Of a DNA stretch of 33,998 bases, positions 11,846-22,900 are shown one piece after another (the first letter of the stretch is position 1; each line of letters opens with the position of its first letter). The DNA comes from Ceraceosorus guamensis (lineage: Eukaryota > Basidiomycota > Exobasidiomycetes > Ceraceosorales > Ceraceosoraceae), in NCBI RefSeq assembly GCF_003144195.1, contig NW_020290133.1, positions 1 through 33,998 of the forward strand. Reading direction: 5' to 3'. Position numbers and translations under genes: made by a program. The notes beneath the pieces were generated by a model. That model saw nothing but the letters and a program-made list of their open reading frames with translations. It was not told where the DNA came from and did not search any database.

Positions 11846-12531
11846 GTTGGATGGTGGTGGTCGTCCCTCTTCGACGAAAGTGATGTGTTTGAGAAGCGGC
11901 AAGCTGAGAATCAGCGCGTCGAGAGGAGCTCTGAAAGAAAGAGAGGGAGAGGGAGAGGGAGATGAAGCGGGGAAGGGTGACAAGGAGAGGCGTTGGAAAT
12001 GATGCACAAGCCTTGGCGATTCTCTTATACGAAGCGGTGCGCCCCAATCAGGTGACGAGCAAAGGTCTGTGCGCAGAGGCGAAGGCATGCGCTTGAGCGT
12101 TGTTGAGCGACTGATGGACATCGGGAAGGAGATGCATGGAAAGCCACATTTTGACCGAGGGGCCACTCGGATGCATCAGTCACGAATGTCGGTGTGTTAT
12201 TGTGACTCGCAAGGCCCGCAGTCGCGTAGAATCTCGATTTGTCCTTCGGGAGCAAGACCAAATCCATCGTCGCGGGATGTAGTAGCTGCAGCAAAAGCAA
12301 GCCTTGCGCAAAGATGCCGCGGGAATGTGAATGGATGGCCTCGCAGCAGAGGCACAAATTTCTCCCGCAGAAAGTTGGAGTGGGCCAGGCTTGTCCCATC
12401 CCGTCTAGCCACAATGAATTACCCCGGTGTCGTAAACAGACTCCACAGCTATGCCAGACGCTGTCCTCCGACTCACCCAACCAACGCTCCATGCGTGCCG
12501 TTCCTGTGGTCCGATATCGATTCGGATCCGT

Positions 12532-12554
12532 CAAGCAAGCAAGCAAGCAAGCAA
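12532..12554. repeat. (AAGC)n tetranucleotide repeat
   Basis: Nearly six AAGC units, followed by two degenerate clusters of the same unit to about 12580. It is the reverse complement of the GCTT repeat in the PMM leader. Confidence 0.8.
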
Positions 12555-12990
12555 TTAGCAAGCAAGGGAACAAGCAAGCAGTGAAGTGGTTCAAACAAAG
12601 GACAGGGGAGGAGGTGTGCTGGTTTGCTGATGCGTGCAGCAGGGCTGCATCAGTCATACACCCACGCTGCGAGAGGGCCAGCCTTGTCTCTCCTTTCTGC
12701 TCCACCTGAGACATGGCTCTAGCTGACCAGGCTCTGCATGGGTCTCACGTGGAATTTGCGCGGAGATGCGTGCATGCCATGCATGGGGCGTCGACTCGAC
12801 AAAGCCCCACGATTTGAGTCCTAGCTGACTTCGAGAATGCGGATGCTCTGCATCATGTGTCACAAACTCACAAACGACTTTGTCTCACATCTCACATCAA
12901 GGTCCGAGGTGCCGGCATACGCGGTCGACCGATGTGCAGCATATATGCAGCTGCGGTCGGGAAAAGCTGGATGCTGGCGCTCTGCTATGG

Positions 12991-13073
12991 CTGATGCTGA
13001 TGCTGATGCTGATGCTGATGCTGATGCTGATGCTGATGCTGATGCTGATGCTGATGCTGATGCTGATGCTGAT
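12991..13073. repeat. (CTGATG)13 hexanucleotide repeat
   Basis: About 13 perfect copies of CTGATG lie in the gene-poor gap. All reading frames through the array are open, which explains the dipeptide-repeat frames (Ala-Asp, Leu-Met, Ile-Ser) found there; these are not genes. Confidence 0.95.
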
Positions 13074-13273
13074 ACTCACACTGAAATGGACTCACGACTG
13101 AGCGGGCCTTTTTCTGCTTTGATCCGTTCCGATCCATGCAGGTCTCTCCGCTGCTTCTCTCCTCGCTCGATGTCCGAGTGAGGCTTGCAGGCGGTCTGAG
13201 ACGCTGCTGCTGAGTGTACCAACAAGCAGGCGTATATTTGTGCGCAGTTTACGAGCGTACCGTAATCTGGGCT

Positions 13274-13302
13274 CAGCGGGGCTCGAATTTCGCTCCCCGC
13301 TG
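13274..13302. other. Perfect 8-bp stem, 13-nt loop inverted repeat
   Basis: CAGCGGGG at 13274-13281 pairs perfectly with CCCCGCTG at 13295-13302. The loop contains TCGAATTTCG. It could form a hairpin in RNA or DNA; no transcript can be assigned. A tRNA T-arm was considered and rejected. Confidence 0.6.
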
Positions 13303-15040
13303 CTCTTCAATTGGATGACGACTCGCGACTGAGGGCAGCGGGACAATTCAAATGTGACCATGTGCCGCAACGACGGTCGATCGAGGCACGATCAGCCAGC
13401 CAGCCAGCTAGAGAGTGACGCGCATGTTCACAGAAGTCACCAGTGATGAATGTCTCGCGGGAAGGAGACCAAAGTCACAGTCTTCCTTTTAGTTCACTCA
13501 AAATTAGCTCCGCACGCGATTTTTGGACGCATTCGGCCGCTCGCGATCTTGCTCGGGACCGGCATGCATGCATGCGTGATGCGCTGCAATTCAGCTTCCT
13601 CCACCACCACACGCGCATCCCAGCACGAATCTCTCTTCTGCTGACTCACAGACTGCTGACCGCTGGCCCACAGCTGATGTGGCTGCACTGACGCTCACAT
13701 TACTACTCACAAATCTATACTCTGCCTAGACACACGAGGTGGTTGTCTCAGGCTCTCAGCAGGGTAAAAGCCATGGCGCACCGCGGTTGAAGCCGCTCGC
13801 GTCCCACACTAAGACATGGCGCGCACCCTCGAATCGCGAAGCGCTGCGCTGGTTGGCTGCCAGCATGCATCCCGACAGCAATAAGCCCCCCCGCGCGCGC
13901 GGCGAGTCAGAATCTTCGATCGAAGTGGGGGTGAGCAAGACGTGCCATCAGCCCGAGGCTTGGAAGGTGTGCAAATGCAAATGTCAAGCATCGGTGAGCC
14001 ATGCTCGGCGAGAGAGAGCCAGCCAGCCAGCCGTGCCCTGCTGCTTGCTATAGCTGCTGTGCATACTTGACTCATACACGCACTCAAAAACACTTTGACC
14101 AGCAGCACATTTCCATGCACATCTATCTGCATGCGCCTCTATGTTGATGCATGGCTGCATATGCTGTCAACGGCAATTTGTGGCTTGATTGGGATGCGCG
14201 CAACGCTAAAAAGAAAACGTCCTTTTCCACGTTCCTGCATTCCGGTCGTATCTGCGCTTTTCCCACGCTTCCTTCCATTCTTTTCATTCTCTTCGCTCGT
14301 CTCTTCGCTCTCACAGCTTGCCTGCTTCTCATCAAGTGCTGCGCGAGGCTCGTTGCTGATCATTTACCTGCAGCGATGACGACTAGAGTCGACCATCCCT
14401 ACGCATCTGTGCGTGGTCTGATCACACGTGGTTCTTGTCCAGAGGGCGCCCCTCTGCTGGACTGATGCCAACGCTCACAACGCTCGATGCAGCAGGCCAG
14501 CTAGTCCTCACAGCAGTCATCAGTCAGAGGCGGGCAGAGGTGTGAGCAGCGCGCTAGCAAAGTGGCAAGTACGCATGCAGCATTCGTTCGAGCTAGTAGC
14601 CGAAGCACTTGTGAATGCATCCATCTAGCTCGAGAAGCAGCTTGAAAGGGCGTGACAAAAGGAGGGTTGCGAAAAGCAATTGCGAGCATCTAGGTGCATC
14701 GCCTTGCTTGCTGGCCCGTCCATACGAGCACGGAGCGGAAATGCTGCAGCGAGCCCAACGGCGCTTCGTTTAGGTTTCCTCTTGCTCGACCTCGGATGCA
14801 CGATTCTTTGATAGACGCAGCCCGTCGCGGGAAGTGCGCAACGACGGCTCTGCGATTTTGGCCACAATCGGCCACAGCCACACGAAGTCTTGAGGAAGGT
14901 CCGCAACACCATGGAACCTTTCAGCAAGGCATCTTGGCTGAAAGGAGCCTCGGTGATGCGCCGAGAGACTTTTGGAGCGCCGTTGCAAATGTCACGTGGA
15001 AGCAGTGACAGGTTGATGCGATGGCGTGCATAGAAGCCTA

Positions 15041-16165
15041 TTAGGGACTTCTTGCTGGACTCCGATTGAGATCGAATGGTAGGGGTGGCTTGTTGGGCTG
15101 AGGAGCAGCCTTGTTCGGTGCTCTGACGTTCTTTCCAATGGCCGCGCTTAGTGCCTGATTGGTATTCTTCAGCTCTCTCTGCTGCGCTGGCGTCAAACCC
15201 TTTCTAACTGATGACGTCTCCAGAATAGGCTCGTACTTTGGCGCCTTGAATGCCATTTTCTTGCGTCCGAGCTGCAAAACGTCCTCTCCATCAGCTTGAC
15301 GTCGGAGAGCTTCCAGCTGCTCCTCCAGGTCTTCGTTGGTTCCGAAAGTTGTGCCTATTCGTGTCCGCCTGCGCTTCGGCGTTGACGATTGGCCTTCTGC
15401 ATCGGCCACGGGCCTCACTCGCGGCCGTCCCACATTCGAACTGAAACTTCTCTGCACGCCCGGAACCTTTTCCCAAAGTTTTTCGCGAGGCCATCCGGCT
15501 TGCAGCAGCTTCGATCGTACTTTGGATCTGCCAACCTGCGCCTTGCGTTGCTCGCGCGACGTCTCGGGAAAAAATTTGCTCTTATCGGCACCGGCCGCTT
15601 GGATCTCTGACAAGAGCTTCGATACGACCTGAGCATTGGCATGTCGAGGATTTCCAGGCACCGCCGTCCACACCTCCATCTCGCTCTTGCCACTCTTTCT
15701 CATTCTCTCGCGCTCTTTCACCCTCCTATTTCGCGCGGCGCTATACTTTGCCGCCTTTCTCTTCCTCGCCAACGGCAAAGCTAAAGAGTCCAGCTCGGGC
15801 GATGTGGGCGGCGTCGCTTCAGGCGGTCTGGACAGGACCCCTTCGCTCGAAGCTCCGTCAGAGGAGGTCGGGCTCGGCAATTTGGCTTTCGAAGCTCGCG
15901 AAAAGCTCGAGCTGGACGATGCGCCAGACAGCAGAGCTCTTTCCAGTTCGGCTCCCGTCAATTCCCCCGCCGAAGCTAGCGGAGCTCGCCGATGGAGAAT
16001 CGTCGTGCCAGAAAGAAGGGACATCCAGTCGACGTCGTTGTGAACTTGAGCAATGCGCCCGACATGGTTGCAAGGGAGCGTCGGACGAGCCGTGCTCATG
16101 ATGGAGACAAGGAGAAGCGCGCCCAGCGCTTTGGGCACCTCGCTAGCTTGCAACAGAGTCTGCAT
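15041..16165 (-). CDS. Unrecognised basic protein with AT-hook-like motif and imperfect repeats
   Basis: I do not recognise this 374-residue single-exon product. From the ATG at 16165 the N-terminus contains a short hydrophobic stretch (KALGALLLVSIMSTA, residues 12-26) that could be a weak signal sequence. The alternative start at 16099 (Met23) would remove most of it. An in-frame stop lies two codons upstream of 16165. Residues 133-157 are very basic (RKRKAAKYSAARNRR and onward), and PKRRRTR near 263-269 looks like a nuclear localisation signal. GRPRVRP at 246-252 resembles an AT-hook core. Two similar motifs, VWTAVPGNPR (165-174) and LWEKVPGVQR (230-239), and two SKLL...AG segments suggest an internal repeat of about 25 residues. 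A nuclear DNA-associated role is inferred; secretion is the alternative. It is flanked by large gene-poor gaps. Confidence 0.6.
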   Translation of the reverse strand: MQTLLQASEVPKALGALLLVSIMSTARPTLPCNHVGRIAQVHNDVDWMSLLSGTTILHRRAPLASAGELTGAELERALLSGASSSSSFSRASKAKLPSPTSSDGASSEGVLSRPPEATPPTSPELDSLALPLARKRKAAKYSAARNRRVKERERMRKSGKSEMEVWTAVPGNPRHANAQVVSKLLSEIQAAGADKSKFFPETSREQRKAQVGRSKVRSKLLQAGWPREKLWEKVPGVQRSFSSNVGRPRVRPVADAEGQSSTPKRRRTRIGTTFGTNEDLEEQLEALRRQADGEDVLQLGRKKMAFKAPKYEPILETSSVRKGLTPAQQRELKNTNQALSAAIGKNVRAPNKAAPQPNKPPLPFDLNRSPARSP

Positions 16166-17327
16166 AGTTCAGCACTGGATGGAAGCGGGTGAATGGGCCA
16201 AAAGTCTTCGAAGAAGGTGCGCAATGAGCGAGAGGCGCTCGTGAGCAGGGCTCGTCGCTGAGCCAACAGACCTGCTGACTCGTCTGTCAAGTGGATATCG
16301 CACGGAAAAGGAGACACAGACCAGCTGTGCCGCGGTATGAGAGAATGTGAACGCAAGAAGAGAAAGCCAGGCACCGAGACAAGGTCCAAATCGAAGAGTG
16401 AGGCCAGGATGAGGAAGAAACCGTCTTTCCCCACACATCCCGTAAATATACCCGGATATCTCTCTGTATTCAGTAGAGCGCTGCTTTGTCGATCGATGAA
16501 TGGCGGGGGTGGCAATCTGTTGCGAATGACAGACGCAGTGGCAAAATGGAGGCCGCCGGCTTTGACGCCAACGAGCTCGAGTTGCGTCACAGTCAAGAAG
16601 CCTCTTGCCGTCCGCATGCCTACTAGATGCAACGCACACTCGTATAGGGCTGCGCCAACCAGCCACAATGACCTTGGCGCAATCAACAACAACGCCCTGG
16701 CGGCGGGATCTGAAAGGCCCATGCACTGGCTGAGCGCCGGCATGGGCTTGACGAGTGAAGGACATCTCAACAGTGGGCCGAACCTTGCGGCCATGTACAG
16801 TGTGTTCCTGCACTTCAATCAAATCCCTGGGACCGTCACAAGTGAGGCAGCGTTGAGATCTGCAAGGACGTCAGCGGTGTGAGTGTCTTGTTGTGCAGTG
16901 AGCCACAGGTGCGCCACCTCTAGATAGCGTCGAACAGAGAGAGTGGCGGTGTCGACGACGTGAGGCTGATGGAGTCAAAGCAGCGAGCGATACGGGTTTG
17001 AATGCTCCATCTACGTTGATTCGATCATGGATGAGGCTTACTTGCTGCGTATGACACCAATCAATCCTTTCGCTCGACCCTCGACCGATCACTTGAAATT
17101 AGCCTGATCGCATGCACTGATGGTCATGACTCGGAAGGCTTCAGGGATGTGTAGAAGAATCAGGCGGCCCAATCCTGGACGCTGATATCCTGGCCTGATC
17201 AAACATGACTCACGACTCTTGGGATGATGACTTTAGACTCAAGACTCACTTTGACCACCGACTCGACTCAGATCGTCGTGATGCCGTACCCCGCCTCTGG
17301 ATGCGCTGGATGGTCAGTAGAGACAGG

Positions 17328-17335
17328 TCACGTGA
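17328..17335. promoter_or_regulatory. TCACGTGA palindrome in divergent promoter
   Basis: A perfect CACGTG-core octamer about 715 bp upstream of the GST-like gene and 1.16 kb from the start of the basic-protein gene. A bHLH/Cbf1-type binding site is possible, inferred only from the motif. Confidence 0.35.
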
Positions 17336-17623
17336 TGCTCGCACGGAGCACATCGCTGCCCGCTCCGGTGAATTTGATTCGGAGATGCATCGAGACCGCT
17401 TTGCGGCACATGCAGCCGTTCCTAGCTCTGCCTTCTGCGCACCTGTTGTGATCTCGGAGACCAGCTAGATTTGTATTGGCTTGATCACACCGCGTGCGCG
17501 CGCAGTCAAAACTGTAATCTGCAAAGCCAATTCGCATTTAACTTGCTAATGACGCTCACGCGCGCGCGATGTTGAATACGGCCTACTGTATATTATGTTG
17601 ACTCATAAGTGCTATTTCAAAAA

Positions 17624-17682
17624 TACGGCGGAATTCAAATTTGCCGTACGGCGAAATGGGGATACGTCCATATATTCGCCGC
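17624..17682. repeat. Cluster of TACGGCG/CGCCGTA inverted motifs
   Basis: TACGGCG at 17624-17630, the 10-bp palindrome GCCGTACGGC at 17643-17652 followed by GAAAT, and TATTCGCCGCG at about 17673 are variations of one word in both orientations. They sit in an AT-richer patch about 370-430 bp upstream of the GST-like gene. Confidence 0.6.
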
Positions 17683-18049
17683 GTTGTCTCCGAATATGAC
17701 ATGCACGCGCGCGCCGCCGAGTAAAATCTGCCGCCCGCGGGAAGCGGGCTGTGTTGGTGCATGGTTCCCCACATCAGCAGCCAGCATGTGCAGGCACAGC
17801 AACATCGATCGAGAACAGCAGCAAGAAGGTGATGAGGGCGCATGCATCACATATGTGTCTGCTTCGTTCCGATGCGGTCAGCCATGTAGACTTGGCTTGT
17901 ACGATCGCATACATGCGCTCGGGGGACCGTCTGTACTTGATTGCGCTCTTTCCCCTTCAGCCATCATCACCATCACAACACCTCCCTCGTTGCGAGCGCA
18001 TACGCTCAGCTAACACATTCGTTCTTCCACGACTCGCAAGTCCCACAAC

Positions 18050-19624
18050 ATGGCGTCCACCTCTACCTCGCCCAACAACGTGCCAAAGGCTAACCTGTAC
18101 ACCTTCAAAGGTAAGTTGGACACCTTCGTTCTGGTCCATATCAGCAGCAGCAATAGCCTCACCTCATCGTCATCTCCCATTAGCTTCGGTGTGGGGAGCA
18201 GTGGGTGAGTATGGCAAGGGCGACCTGCATGTGAGACGGTCTCCGAGGCTCACGCTGCTTGTTTGCTTGGGACATTTCCGCACAGCGACCATCGGCCTCG
18301 TTGAGAAAGGTTATGCGCCAGACGACGTAGATCTGCGCTCGGTAGTGCTTCCAAAGGGAGAGAACTTTGCGCCAGCCTATTTGCGCATCAACCCCAATGC
18401 CACGGTGCCCAGCTTGGTCGTGCCATTGGCGGACACGACGAGCGCAGAGGTGGACACGAAATTCAGAGCGCTCAACGATAGCGTCGCGGTGCTGGAATTT
18501 TTGGGTGCGTAAGCGCTCTTGACCAAGCGTCTGCAGCTCGTGCTCAGTCGCCTCAGCTTCCTTGCTACTGCGCTTTGCAGACTCGTCAAGGTCTCAGCAG
18601 ATTCTGGATGCGCGTGGAGAGACTGGCACTGCTCCCGCGCCGATGCTAGCACCGGCGACGATCGAAGGGAAGGCAGCCAGCGATGCTCTCATAGCTGTAC
18701 GTCGCCTTGCTCGTGCATGCGATGAGCGGTACTCAGCTAAGCTTCTCTGATATTACCCACAGCTTGTCCACCAAGACGACGCCGATCCCAACGGCCTGCT
18801 ACTCGCGGTTAGGGACGAGAAGGAGCTGGAAGCTGCTGTCAAAGGCTTTCATGGGACATTTGTGAAGGGACGGTAAGCAAAGGGTCAAGCTGCAAGGCGT
18901 GCATGGCCCCAAGCTGATGGAGTCTTGCTCGCTTCTCTGTTGACAGCTTCGAGGCTCTCAAAACCTATCGAGCCGAGACTGCTGCGCAAGCTAAAGGTCC
19001 AAATCCGAGGGATTCGGCAATCACCGAGCGATTGCTCAATGTGAGTACTTCTTGATGCGCCGGAAGGAGTAGCAGCGACTCACTCTGTGCTCCACTATGC
19101 CGGCTTCGAACGCTCTGAGCAGTGGTACGATGAAAGGTTGCTGGCGGATGCGCCGCTCTACAACACATTCATCGCTGGAGATTCGACAGCTCAGAAGGCG
19201 TTCATCGAGCAATCCATCAACCTCTGGGTTGGTCTTGCGAAGGTGTTGTCCACTTTAGAAGAGCGACTGGTCGGACCTTTGGCGCTCGGTGACCAGATCG
19301 CCCTGGCTGATATTCATCTGATGGCATATCTAGCTAGAATCTTTCAAGTAGCTCAGGGCTTGCCCCTTGCTCCCAAAGGGGACGAAATTCTTGCCGTGGA
19401 CGCAGCTTTCAAGCACCCAGCTATCGCTGCCAAAGTCACCAACGCTGCTGTTGGCCCCAAGGTGCGTTGCACGTCATCGAGCCGCGTGCCCCTTTCGGCG
19501 TGCTCGTGTCTCACTTTCATTTCCTGCCGCCCCCCTGGTTGGGATTTTGCAGGTGACAGCTTACTGGCAAGCTCTCAAGCAAAGACCCTCGTTCAAACAG
19601 GAGTACGCCGATGGGCTGCACTGA
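18050..19624 (+). CDS. Glutathione S-transferase-like protein
   Basis: Eight exons join in phase: 18050-18110, 18184-18204, 18286-18504, 18581-18696, 18763-18872, 18947-19040, 19123-19461 and 19553-19624, about 343 residues. The N-terminal thioredoxin-like half opens with ANLYTFKASVWGAVATIGLVEKGY, has the cis-Pro region NPNATVPSLVV and the NDSVAVLEFLDSSR segment, matching the glutathione-binding SNAIL/TRL-like region of GSTs. The C-terminal helical half includes WVGLAKVLSTLEERL and the buried LALGDQIALADIHLMAYL, the GST N-capping/DxxLAD motif. It is longer than a standard GST (about 220 residues) because of an insertion at about residues 110-190. The function is probably glutathione-dependent detoxification or a related thiol reaction, in the cytosol. 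Exon 2 is only 21 nt. Exon 7 could start 3 nt earlier (19120). It is convergent with COG8. Confidence 0.87.
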
Positions 19625-19908
19625 CATGGTGAATGTGATAGTCGAAACAATCTAGAAATGATCCAAAACACCAGATTAATCTTTTTTGAGGGCAATGCTA
19701 GCGAGTGCTTTCTGATTGCGAAAAAAAAAAAACAGGTCTGTGATATTGTGTACAAGTGCAGGGAGGAGCCGCATGAAGTTGGGAAAGGGCAGCGTCGTGG
19801 AGCGCACGGTCTAAGGAGCCGACAAGAAGGATTCGACGCATCAATGGATGCGAAAATCTCGAGCGGATGAGGGTCGAGCGAAGCTCAATTCGAAGAAGGA
19901 AGCCTCTT

Positions 19909-22900
19909 TTAGCTTGCCCCCTTTTTTCTCTCCCTCTCCTCCTGCCTCATCTTGAGCTTCTCTGCCAGGGTAGGTCTTCGTGAGGACGCACTCGCAGTCG
20001 CATTTGCGTTTGCATTTGCGCTGGTGCTGGGCGATATGCTCATGCTGGATGTAGCTTGTGGCTGGACGGACACGTGCTCGGACGCAGACGGGGTAGAGGT
20101 GGAAGTGGAAGCGGGATCGGGATCGGAGCTGGCAGTCATTTCTTCAGCAAGGTTCGTCTGAACAGAGTCTACTTTGCTTTCTCGAATTTTCAGCTCTTCT
20201 TCGACTCCTTCCGCTTGGGGCTCGGCACGCGCCGCTGCTGAGATCTCTGCATTTGCCAAGTCGGGCTTGGGCTCCGATGCAGCACCTTCTTGCGTAGCAT
20301 CGATACTATCCGGGAAAGAATCCGTCTTGTCGAGTCGAAGCTCTGCAGAAGCCTTGGCGCTATCCTCCTTCGCGCTGTCCTGTACAATCGATGCGATGCT
20401 CGACAAAGGCGACGTCTCGATCGAACCATCCTCTGGCAAATTCGAGCCTTTTTGCAATTCCTGAACCGCTTTGCCTGCCTGTTCAGGTGCTCCACGCTCG
20501 TCCTTGGCCCGTGTCTGCGCGCCAGCAGGTTCTGCCCCTACTTCCCTCGCTCCCTTGGCATCTTCCCCGCCTTGCTCCCGTCTGGCTTCTTCCGCAGCAC
20601 GTTCCCCTTCCTCCTCTTCTCTGAGCGCCTTTCCAGACTTTAATCTTCGGTCTTCTTGCGCTTCGGCCTGCACACGTGCGCGCTCTCGCTCGGCCTCCTC
20701 TTCTTGCTCCTTCTTCATCTTCTCTTCTGTTTCTCGCAGCCTCTTCTCTTCTTCTTCTTTTCTTGCCTTCTCTTCCTTCTCTGCTCTTTTGATCCTCTCC
20801 TCCTCTTCGAGCTGTACTCTCTGCTCCGCTTGTTTTCGCTCCTTCTCTTCCTCCTCCTCTCTTTTGATCCTTTCTTCCTCTTCACGGCGTGATCTCTCTT
20901 CCTCTCGCGCCTTTTCTGCCTGCTCCCTTCTGATCCTTTCCTCCTCCTCTCGTCTGCGCTTCTCCTCTTGCTCGCGTCCAGCTTTCTCTTCCTCCTCCCT
21001 CCTTGCTCTCTCTTCCGCCTCCTCGCGCCTCTTCTCTTCGACTTTCCGTCTGCGCTCCTCTTCCATCTCCTTGCGCGCCCTCTCCTCCTCCGTCTCCCGT
21101 CTTAGCCTCTCCTCTTCCTCTTTGCGCACTCTCTCCTCTTCCCTCATTCTACGTCCTCTCTCCTCCCTCACTCTTCCTCTCAAGCCTTGCTCTCCCTCCG
21201 TCCATTCCTCGCGCGTCTTTATTATCCATTCCTCTATCCTCGCTATTATCTCTTCCAACGCATCGTCGCCCACCGCAGCGGCTCGTGGAAAGGTCGACGA
21301 AGAAGCTGACTGGCCAAAGATGTCTTGGTGTAGCGCTCTGATGGACCAATCAACAAGGATCAAATCCGCGCTCAATCTGGAGCTCAAAAGGACCTTTGTA
21401 CCTCTGAGCCTTCTCTCTCGCTCTTGCTCTCCCGTAAGCTCTTCAGGACCGACCTGCGCTTCTTGCGACTCCAGCATCGTCTCGTCCAATCTCCCCTCCT
21501 GTTCGACATGCAATTTGAGCGGGAAGATCTGTCCGACCGCGTAGCTGCTCGAAGAATCGACGACGCGCTCCAATCTCGCCTTCAACCTCCTTTCCAGGTG
21601 TCTTCTCAGACATCCAGAAAGAGCGACGCGACATTCCTTCGGCGCAAAGATGCGCAAAGTATCCAGCGCACGTTTGATAGGTTCGTACAAGATCGACACT
21701 TTTGCTTCCTTGTGTCCGCTAAAGAGGCTAGCCATGTCTATGCTCGATAGCGCGCACACCTCTTCGAGATCTCGCATCCAAATTTGTGATTTTGCAGAGT
21801 CCGGAACTTGATCGGGTGTTGATAGTTGAGCTTCGAAAAGAGATGTGGCTGTGCTTTGCAGAATCTCCGATACGCGAGGAGGAAGAGAAGCGGAAAAGTT
21901 TCTAAGACCTGCATCCACAAAGCCGAGGAGCGTATGTAGCGCTGCCAGACTAGCAACAAAGTCCTTGGTGTCTTGTTTATCCTTTGAGGCTGATGATTTT
22001 TGCAGCGCATCACCGGCACCCGAACCAGAGCCGGAAGCAGCATCAGCACTGGTTTTGACGGATCTTTTGGCTCTATCTGGTAGTGTTTCGAGATGTTGCA
22101 CCAGCTTGACCAGTTGGTGCGAGAGGTAAGAGGAAGTGAGCTGAGATTGAAGAGGAAAGAGGGACGTTTGAAGGGAAAGAGTCTCTAGCGTCTGTTCGCG
22201 CCAGATGGAGACCCAAGAGCGCGTGCTGCTCGCAGTCTGTAGAGCGCGATCCAGCGATGCGGATCTGGCACGTAGAAAATGCAGATCGAGAGATTGAAGG
22301 GGCGTTCGAAGATTTCGTTGAGAAGAGTTTGAGTTCAGTTGGTGAGGATGATGCTTTGTGCGAGCATGCTGCGCAGGGATGGGCGGGGAGAGCTGCGCGA
22401 GATGTCGAAAGGAGGCGAGGGTGCTCTTTGCAGCTGGCAGTCTCAGACTGGGACTGGCGAGCGCGTGCATCAATGATTCGTGCAGCGCATACAGCCTCTC
22501 GTAGCTCTCCTCATGCAACGTCCTCAACACATTTCCTCTTCCCCACGTCTCCTCCTCGGCCAACTCTTGCACCTTGCCAACCAGCGCGATGGCTTCCTGG
22601 TTCAAACCAGCCTTGATGCAGCTCTCCACCAATGGAGCAGCCTCGAGCAAATTTCTCAATCGACGATCGAAAGATCTGCTAATGTTCCTGGCTCGTCTTC
22701 TATGCTGCACTGCCCCTTCCGTCGCACTCTTGAAATCCAACGCTCTCCTTTCCAATTGGGGCAGAGATGCATTTAACAGATCTTCCGTGGATCGATGCAT
22801 CGTCTGACTGCACCTCTGCACCGAGTCCGATGCGGAGCGTAGAGTGACGAAGGCGGGCACTTGATGCAAACACAGGTTGGACAGTTGTTGATCCAATGCT

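Larger units (their letters stand above)
11846..15040. other. 3.2-kb gene-poor intergenic region
   Basis: This is the longest gap in the window. It contains a pyrimidine-rich leader for the 7TM gene, an AAGC tetranucleotide array (12532-12554), a 13-copy CTGATG hexamer array (12991-13073), ACTCACGACT-type words (about 13085 and 13320), a hairpin (13274-13302), GCATGCATGC words near 13562 and a CACGTGG core near 14995. Several open frames of 60-230 codons exist on both strands. None shows a domain, a conserved-looking core or plausible splice phasing, so no gene is called. Confidence 0.6.
16166..18049. other. 1.9-kb divergent intergenic region
   Basis: This lies between the starts of the unrecognised basic protein (minus) and the GST-like gene (plus), so it probably holds both promoters. 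It includes a TCACGTGA palindrome (17328-17335), a cluster of ACTC-type words (17208-17275), CG-alternating runs (17490-17506, 17560-17568) and an AT-richer patch with GCCGTACGGC palindromes (17617-17680). Frames of up to 240 codons near 16100-16880 are open on both strands, but neither has recognisable features. Confidence 0.55.

Noticed and set aside
12025-12714. 229-codon minus-strand frame upstream of the 7TM gene
   Set aside because: Its middle is an AAGC repeat read as Leu/Ala/Cys; no family features, and it overlaps the probable leader of the 7TM gene.
13265-13305. tRNA-like T-arm (GCTCGAATTT flanked by a GC stem)
   Set aside because: No acceptor, D or anticodon stems of the right spacing could be placed around it, and the loop is 13 nt instead of 7.
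16096-16882. Open frames of 180-240 codons on both strands beside the basic-protein gene
   Set aside because: Both strands are open over the same interval, neither shows a domain or coherent splice phasing, and the interval fits a promoter region. A small lineage-specific gene cannot be excluded.
20471-21544. Long Ser/Leu-rich open frame on the plus strand (357 codons)
   Set aside because: It is the antisense shadow of the Glu/Arg/Lys-coding tract of COG8; the composition follows directly from the purine-rich coding strand.
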